Below are positions 33,159-37,500 of a stretch of 37,500 nucleotides of DNA, piece by piece. This DNA comes from Phaeodactylum tricornutum CCAP 1055/1 (Eukaryota > Bacillariophyta > Bacillariophyceae > Surirellales > Neidiaceae). Under the pieces are notes generated by a model. The model worked only from the letters and a program-made list of their open reading frames with translations. It was not told the DNA's origin and did not search any database. The stretch covers positions 1 to 37,500 of the forward strand of contig NC_011681.1 of assembly GCF_000150955.2 (NCBI RefSeq), in the 5' to 3' direction. Numbering within the stretch: the stretch's first letter is position 1; every line of letters begins with the position of its first letter. Made by a program: the position numbers and the translations under genes.

Positions 33159-34020
33159 CTATTTGGGGGGTTTGGGGGCGGTCCAAATCTTGGTGGAGCC
33201 ACCAATGGGATTGGAGGCCGTCGCGTCGTCGCGATGGCCGGGGACGTTGTCCTTGCAGGTGGCACTTGTATGGCGCCGGTTCTTGCTGGTCCCATGGGTC
33301 CAGCAATAAGTCATATCCGGAGAGGAAACAGAAGAATGGGACACAGAGAGCGCTGAGAATGGAAGGCTTAGGGTGTCGGAGACCGTGGCAGGAGCCAGAG
33401 AGGGGGCAGCAGCAAGAACATTGGCGTAGCCCAAGGACCCGGTGGTGGCAGTGAGGCACCAATCATCATTGGCAAGGGTAAAATTCTCCTGGAAGCGAGC
33501 AAGGTTGTGCTTGCAGGCAATTTGCGCATTCTTTACAGTCGAGGGGGAGCAGGCCGGAGTGCGCAATGACTTTGTAGCCAGCGCGAACAGTGGCAGCCTC
33601 GGAGATGGGGTCGTTACTGTCTATTGAGAAGGCAATGGCCTCATTGAGTTGAAGAAAAACGGACTAAATTGGCTCGGTGGTGTTCCATGGGGTGTACATC
33701 AATTGAAAATTTTTCTGGAGTTCGGCATGATGTCGGCGTAGGCAAGGGCGGTAAGGGTTAAGGCCATGTGACCGTGGGCGCCGCCACCGTTGCGCGTGGG
33801 GATGGCGGCGGCGTTGGTCATGAGCTGGCGTTGGGCATGCTTGAGGGTTGCATAGGTCGGGGAACGGTGAGGGTGGCAATCGGATCAAGGACTTTGTGAA
33901 GAAAGTCGCTCAGTTTGAAATGAGCGGAGGTCCACATCGGGACCAAAGAAATGGCGGACGGGCGGTAGGGCAGGGTTGAGAGCGTAAAGACGGTGGGGTT
34001 GCTTCGTAGTTCTATTAAAG
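33159..34020 (-). pseudogene. Element 2 gag (interrupted)
   Basis: The best-preserved part (33159-33566) carries ANDDWCLTATTGS and the zinc-knuckle-like CWTHGTSKNRRHTSATC ending GHRDDATASNPIGGS, a signature I associate with algal Copia gag proteins. Upstream, 33570-34020 is coding-like (TLTVPRPMQP) but broken by several stops and frame changes. It follows the 5' LTR directly, as expected for gag. Confidence 0.6.
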
Positions 34021-34026
34021 AACACA

Positions 34027-34182
34027 AACTACAAAGATTATGAGTCTACATTGTACTCTTGGATATTTGTAGGGACTGTGGGGCTGTGATTTGTTGTGTG
34101 TGGGACAGAAGCGACTTGGCTTTTAGCAGTAGGCGATTGAACTTCTGGTGAGACGTTGTCCTTACCAGGAGTTGGATCAACA
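34027..34182 (-). repeat. Element 2 5' LTR (156 bp, uninterrupted)
   Basis: It corresponds to 21873-21927 plus 29318-29418 with the element 1 insertion removed. It therefore serves as the empty site that defines the element 1 ends. It starts TGTTGATCC on the - strand. Confidence 0.85.
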
Positions 34183-34656
34183 GCTTAACTGCTGCATGTG
34201 GCATTTTTGCTAACTAGATTTTTTTTCTTATGAGCAAAATTTCAATTCAAAGACCTCTCATGTATAAAAGCATATACCTGAGAAATTGAGACAATAACTC
34301 AAGAGCATCAAATCAGGCTGGGCTATTTGTTCACTGTCAGATTCACAGTCAAGTAAAGCAAAACAGTTGCAGGGGATTTGCAATATTGCTCTGACCTCAA
34401 ATTAAATTGCTACCAAACCAGGAAGGTTGAACTGGTAAATGCTTGGATGACACCCGCAAATTTGGTCAACTGCCTGACTGTGAGGGACTTGTGATGCTAT
34501 AATAAAGTCCTTTCACTGGCAGTCTTCTGTCATAGGAAGTGCTTTCTTGGATATTAGCCCATTTACGAATCTTCAAAAATGTGCAAAATACTTGTATACG
34601 TGATATTGCAGTCAGCAGACAAATGCTTTGTAAGTATTTAGAGTTACTTAGGTTAC
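34183..34656. other. AT-rich spacer, no gene
   Basis: About 470 bases between the element 2 LTR and the piggyBac-like 3' inverted repeat. It is AT-rich, and I see no coding or repeat structure I can support. It may be the eroded 3' flank of the piggyBac element. Confidence 0.4.
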
Positions 34657-34709
34657 CACCCATTTAGTGGATTTGACATGGTCTGAGCACCCACTTAGCA
34701 AATTTCCTC
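34657..34709 (-). repeat. piggyBac-family subterminal inverted repeat, right copy
   Basis: 53 bases, inverse of 21766-21818 with five mismatches. Each contains two CTAARTGGGTG words in direct orientation about 30 bases apart, which could be transposase-binding sites. Confidence 0.6.
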
Positions 34710-34829
34710 TTGTCTCTTGCTACTTCTACCAGCTGTAAGTATGTCACTACTACTGCAAGTAACTCATAATATCACAACAAACAATATTGCATCCAGTATA
34801 TTTGTTGGGCCATGGGTGCTACTGTGAAC

Positions 34830-34985
34830 TGTCACAGTATAGTACCATGCAACATGTCTTCCAAGGATGCCTGTCTGTTAGGCGTCAACACAATGGATGG
34901 CAGTTGGAGTGTTGAAAAGGATGAAGGAAGTTGCATGGAAGTTGATTCAGACTTATTGTATGGAATACCTAGGTACCATAATGTA
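34830..34985 (+). repeat. Fragment related to the 680-bp insertion at 32127-32806
   Basis: Beginning TGTCACAGTATAGTACCATG, these 156 bases align without net gaps to the - strand of 32806-32651. Both copies keep an open frame sharing VPC, VNTM/V, WSV, ME, LL and IPRY. The similarity stops at 34985. Confidence 0.65.
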
Positions 34986-35351
34986 CTGGGTGTTTAACGG
35001 GGCGTGCTAGGTGTCTATACTACCGGCCCTTGTCCTCAGCTGAGGCAGGCCATAGAAACAAATGGGCCAAATCATGTAGACACGGTACAAAACTGTACAG
35101 GTAAACAGGATTTAGCTATGATGGTTAAGAAACACATTTTTACCATAAAGACTAGGAGTTACTTGTATCCAATTAGTACTACAAAGTCTTTAACTACCAT
35201 GCAAGGTAGTCAGGTGTTGGGCAAAGCATAGCTGCCTTCCTGTTGTGTAGCATATCCTTGGTTCTTTGCTTTCAATTGTCTCAACATCTTTGTGTACAGA
35301 GCAAACATATGTGGTCTTCTTGGAACACACCAAACACCTTCCCTGCTGTCT

Positions 35352-36660
35352 TTAGTTTTTAATAGTACCATCTTTGTTCTTTCTTTTTCTTTTGGTGGGT
35401 GTTAGATGTGCGTAGAGACCACATTGAGGCCCTCCAGTTCTTGAGATTGTTGAGCTATCCTTGTCCAACTCATCCCTCCCAACTTTGCGACTTCCAACAC
35501 TATTGTACTGGTTGTCCACCAGCTCCTCGGCTAAGGCACTGTAGAAATCCTTCTGCTTTTCTTCCTGTCCAGCGGACTTTCCTATTCCTGTACATTGGCT
35601 GTAGGCTAACCATGTGTCCACAACAATGATACCAAAATTTGATAAGTTGACTTGTGTCAACCAATCCCATGTGCCAAGTTTTCTCTCAAGCATCAGTGTA
35701 TCCTGCCAACTCCGGTTATGTCTGTCAATTATTGCACAGCAAGAATAATACACTTCTGCTGCAACTGGTTGCACAATATTGATTTCCACCCTCTCTGGGT
35801 CTGCATCAGGTGATGTATCCACCTGTCTCCACCAGTAGCAAACTGGACTCCAGCCTCTATTCTGATTGGATGCTGTTGATAAAAAATATTAATGGTCTTG
35901 GTCAACCCATACAAATGCCATCAGCTCACAACTTCCATCCGAGATTCCGTTTGTCACCAATCCTTTCCATTCTCCTCTGCTTGTCATTTCCAACTGTGAG
36001 AGGTAGGCCATTGGATATCTTCTTGTTGCCGACTTCACAACCCCAATGAATCTCAAGCCAATCCTCTTAAGCTCAACAGCTGTCACAACGAAGGCAAAAT
36101 AAGAATCAGCACACACAATCCGATCAAGGACAAACAAGTTCTTTGATAATCTTTGCACCACGAGGTAGATACTCATCCTCCTTGTCACCCTCTTTGCCGT
36201 CCGGTATCGTCTTCCCCTTTACAAGTTTCAAGCAAAGCACAATACCGGATTGTCCACATGCTGCGTTTTGAATCTCACACCCATTTTCAGGCTTTTGATC
36301 AATTGCAATATAATTTGGAAGACCATGGTTTATCCAATCCCCCCCCCCCCTGCCCATACCATCTTGAAATAGGTTCATCCACACAAATCAGATGAAGGTA
36401 CAAATTTTTCGCTACAATGCTCATTGAACCTTGTGACAAAGTTGTCAACAAGTTGCCATCGGTGAACATGAGTGCTCATACCATCCGGTCGCACTGGACA
36501 TTGTTCACTCCAACAGATATATTTCTAGATATTGTCAAACCATTGCTGGGACATTCCTGTGCGCGGACTCTGTGTCAGCTGAGGTATTGGTGTCAAACGG
36601 GCTATTGGGCTCTGTGTCGACCAAGGTAACGGGCTCTATGTCAGCCGGGGTTTCAACCAT
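35352..36660 (-). pseudogene. piggyBac-like transposase (DDE_Tnp_1_7 type), frameshifted
   Basis: On the - strand, in order: an acidic N-terminal tract (ADIEPVTLVDTEP), NEHCSEKFVPS, then the first catalytic Asp in CVDEPISRWYG (about 36380). WINHGLPNYIAIDQKPENG and CEIQNAACGQSGI follow a run of 12 C at 36339-36350 that breaks the frame. The second Asp is in RIVCADSYFA (about 36105), with KRIGLRFIGVVKSAT after it. A stop at 35889 interrupts FVWVDQDH. The third Asp is in GIIVVDTWLAY (about 35617), after YYSCCAIIDRHN. The end is basic (KRKRKNKDG). piggyBac enzymes cut and paste DNA at TTAA. All three Asp codons survive, but at least one stop and one or more frameshifts make this a pseudogene. Confidence 0.75.
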
Positions 36661-36851
36661 TTCGGCTACCGGGGCTTAGACAATTTTTTCCATCAAGTTT
36701 CCGGCTTCCATGTCTGTAATCAAAGTAGAGGTACGCCCGCTTGAAACGGATACAGGGGTGGTTGTGACATCTAGAACCGTTCCAACAAGCCGCTTGGAGT
36801 GCTTGTTGACGCCATATCCTACTTCTGATAGTGACAATAATTGTGACAATA

Positions 36852-36909
36852 GAATGCAAAGCACCCAACATGGTAGGTAGGTACTATTAACACCAAAGCC
36901 TTGCTTCCT
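36852..36909 (-). repeat. Repeat shared with 21695-21751 (5' region of piggyBac-like copies)
   Basis: Same orientation at both sites. On the - strand it contains CCTACCATG followed by GGGTGCTTTGCATTCT, probably the start region of the transposase gene or its leader. Confidence 0.55.
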
Positions 36910-37030
36910 GGAAATTATCTCTGATTGCAGCAACATACTGTCAATGTGCCCACTGCTTGTGCTTGCTCCCTGGAAGTTGTCTCTGATTACATTTGTCCAA
37001 CTGTTAATGTGACCACTGCTACTGCTAGTA
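36907..37030. repeat. 62-bp tandem duplication (two diverged units)
   Basis: Units 36907-36968 and 36969-37030 share CCTGGAARTTRTCTCTGATT at their start and ACTGYYAATGTGMCCACTGCT further on. The segment 37014-37085 also resembles 34738-34827 (ATATTTGTTGG, then GTTACTGTGA or GCTACTGTGA), so this sequence family occurs on both sides of the transposase relic. Confidence 0.6.
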
Positions 37031-37500
37031 ACAACAACTATTTACCAATATATTTGTTGGTGGTGCTTGGAATGTTACTGTGAAAATAATGGGTGTCAAC
37101 AAGGATTATATGTAGTTTGTGTTAATAGTCTTCTCCAAAACTGCAACCAGAAGGAACAAAAGTTCTAGATGTTATTGTTAGCAAAATCCAAACCACCCCA
37201 TACAGTAAATAGTTGTTGTCTACTCAGAAATGCTGCTGCCTAGAATGCCTAGAATGTTTTCACATGTTAACCTATGTTAACTGCAAGTCAGCCACAACTA
37301 TAGTAACCAACATTACCACCAGGAACAATATCATGGGAAGTTTCCAGTGCTTGGACAAGTACAAAGCCAAAGTATAAATGTGAACAATTTGTGAACACTC
37401 CATGATAGTCAACACCAAATGCCTGCTCTGGATGGGTAAGCAACATTTACTTTATCTAGTTTGACTGCTACTAATCCACTTCCATTAAAATGCAGGAGCA
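37031..37500. other. Window end, repeat-rich, no gene
   Basis: About 470 bases with no supported gene. Words from the neighbouring repeats recur (GTTGTTGTCTACTCAGAAATGCTGCTGCCTAG resembles the 21560 and 36890 blocks), so it probably continues the same transposon debris. Confidence 0.4.

Larger units (their letters stand above)
29314..34182 (-). mobile_element. Element 2: degenerate Copia-type LTR retrotransposon of a second clade
   Basis: The element reads on the - strand: 5' LTR 34182-34027, gag, protease, integrase, RT, RNase H, then a 3' LTR starting at 29418 and continuing, past the element 1 insertion, at 21927-21873. Without the insertion it is about 4.9 kb with 156-base LTRs that begin TGTTGATCC (- strand). 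A polypurine tract (AGGGAGGGTG on the - strand) directly precedes the 3' LTR. The proximal 104 bases of the LTRs differ at four positions. It differs from element 1 in gag wording, LTRs and RT signature (VVDNFGVKY), so it is a separate lineage. I found no target duplication at its outer edges (flanks at 21868-21872 and 34183-34187 differ). Confidence 0.82.
34657..36940 (-). mobile_element. Decayed piggyBac-like DNA transposon
   Basis: The transposase relic at 35352-36660 reads on the - strand. The block at 34657-34709 is the inverse of 21766-21818, which adjoins the 5' end of a second copy. It therefore behaves as a subterminal inverted repeat of this family and marks the 3' side of this copy. 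The 5' side carries the ATG-containing block 36852-36909. I could not locate a matching inverted repeat or a TTAA duplication at the outer ends, so the limits are approximate. Confidence 0.6.

Overview
The window is nuclear DNA of a diatom, most likely the pennate diatom Phaeodactylum tricornutum or a close relative. Support comes from compact genes with GT-AG introns of about 70-110 bases, a tandem array of ISIP2a-like phytotransferrin genes, and degenerate Copia elements of the diatom CoDi type beside a piggyBac-like relic. The species name is an inference from these family traits. No tRNA, rRNA or CRISPR array was seen.

Region 1 (1-5811) is a tandem array of three cell-surface genes on the + strand. 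The first is cut by the window edge; the other two are complete (544 and 590 aa). Each complete protein has a signal peptide, a cysteine-containing ectodomain of the Fea1/ISIP2a type, one transmembrane helix and a short basic cytoplasmic tail. The set looks like an iron-acquisition island. The two complete paralogues do not share intron positions.

Region 2 (6002-20163, extending to 21516) holds ordinary single-copy genes. In order they are: a four-exon FAM173/ATPSCKMT-type lysine methyltransferase (-), an MFSD13A/TMEM180-like transporter (+), a frame-broken gene candidate (+), a multi-exon IQ-motif protein ending in a thioredoxin/SH3BGR-like domain (+), a 775-residue PPR protein (-), a B3GNTL1-like family 2 glycosyltransferase (+), an acidic low-complexity protein whose Cys/His/Arg-rich C-terminus lies on a second exon (-), and a divergently transcribed Cys-rich hypothetical protein (+) whose 3' end runs into transposon debris.

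Region 3 (about 21520-37500) is a transposon graveyard. A CoDi-like Copia element of about 7.4 kb (element 1, 21928-29313, +) sits inside the 3' LTR of a second Copia element of another clade (element 2, -, 21873-21927 plus 29314-34182). Element 2 also carries a 680-base TG...CA insertion with a perfect 5-base target duplication (32127-32806), probably a solo LTR. Beyond it lies a decayed piggyBac-like element on the - strand (about 34657-36940), whose subterminal repeats also occur left of the nest. Both Copia elements are dead: they carry in-frame stops (many consistent with CGA to TGA or CAG to TAG), frameshifts and an Asp to Asn change in the reverse transcriptase active site.
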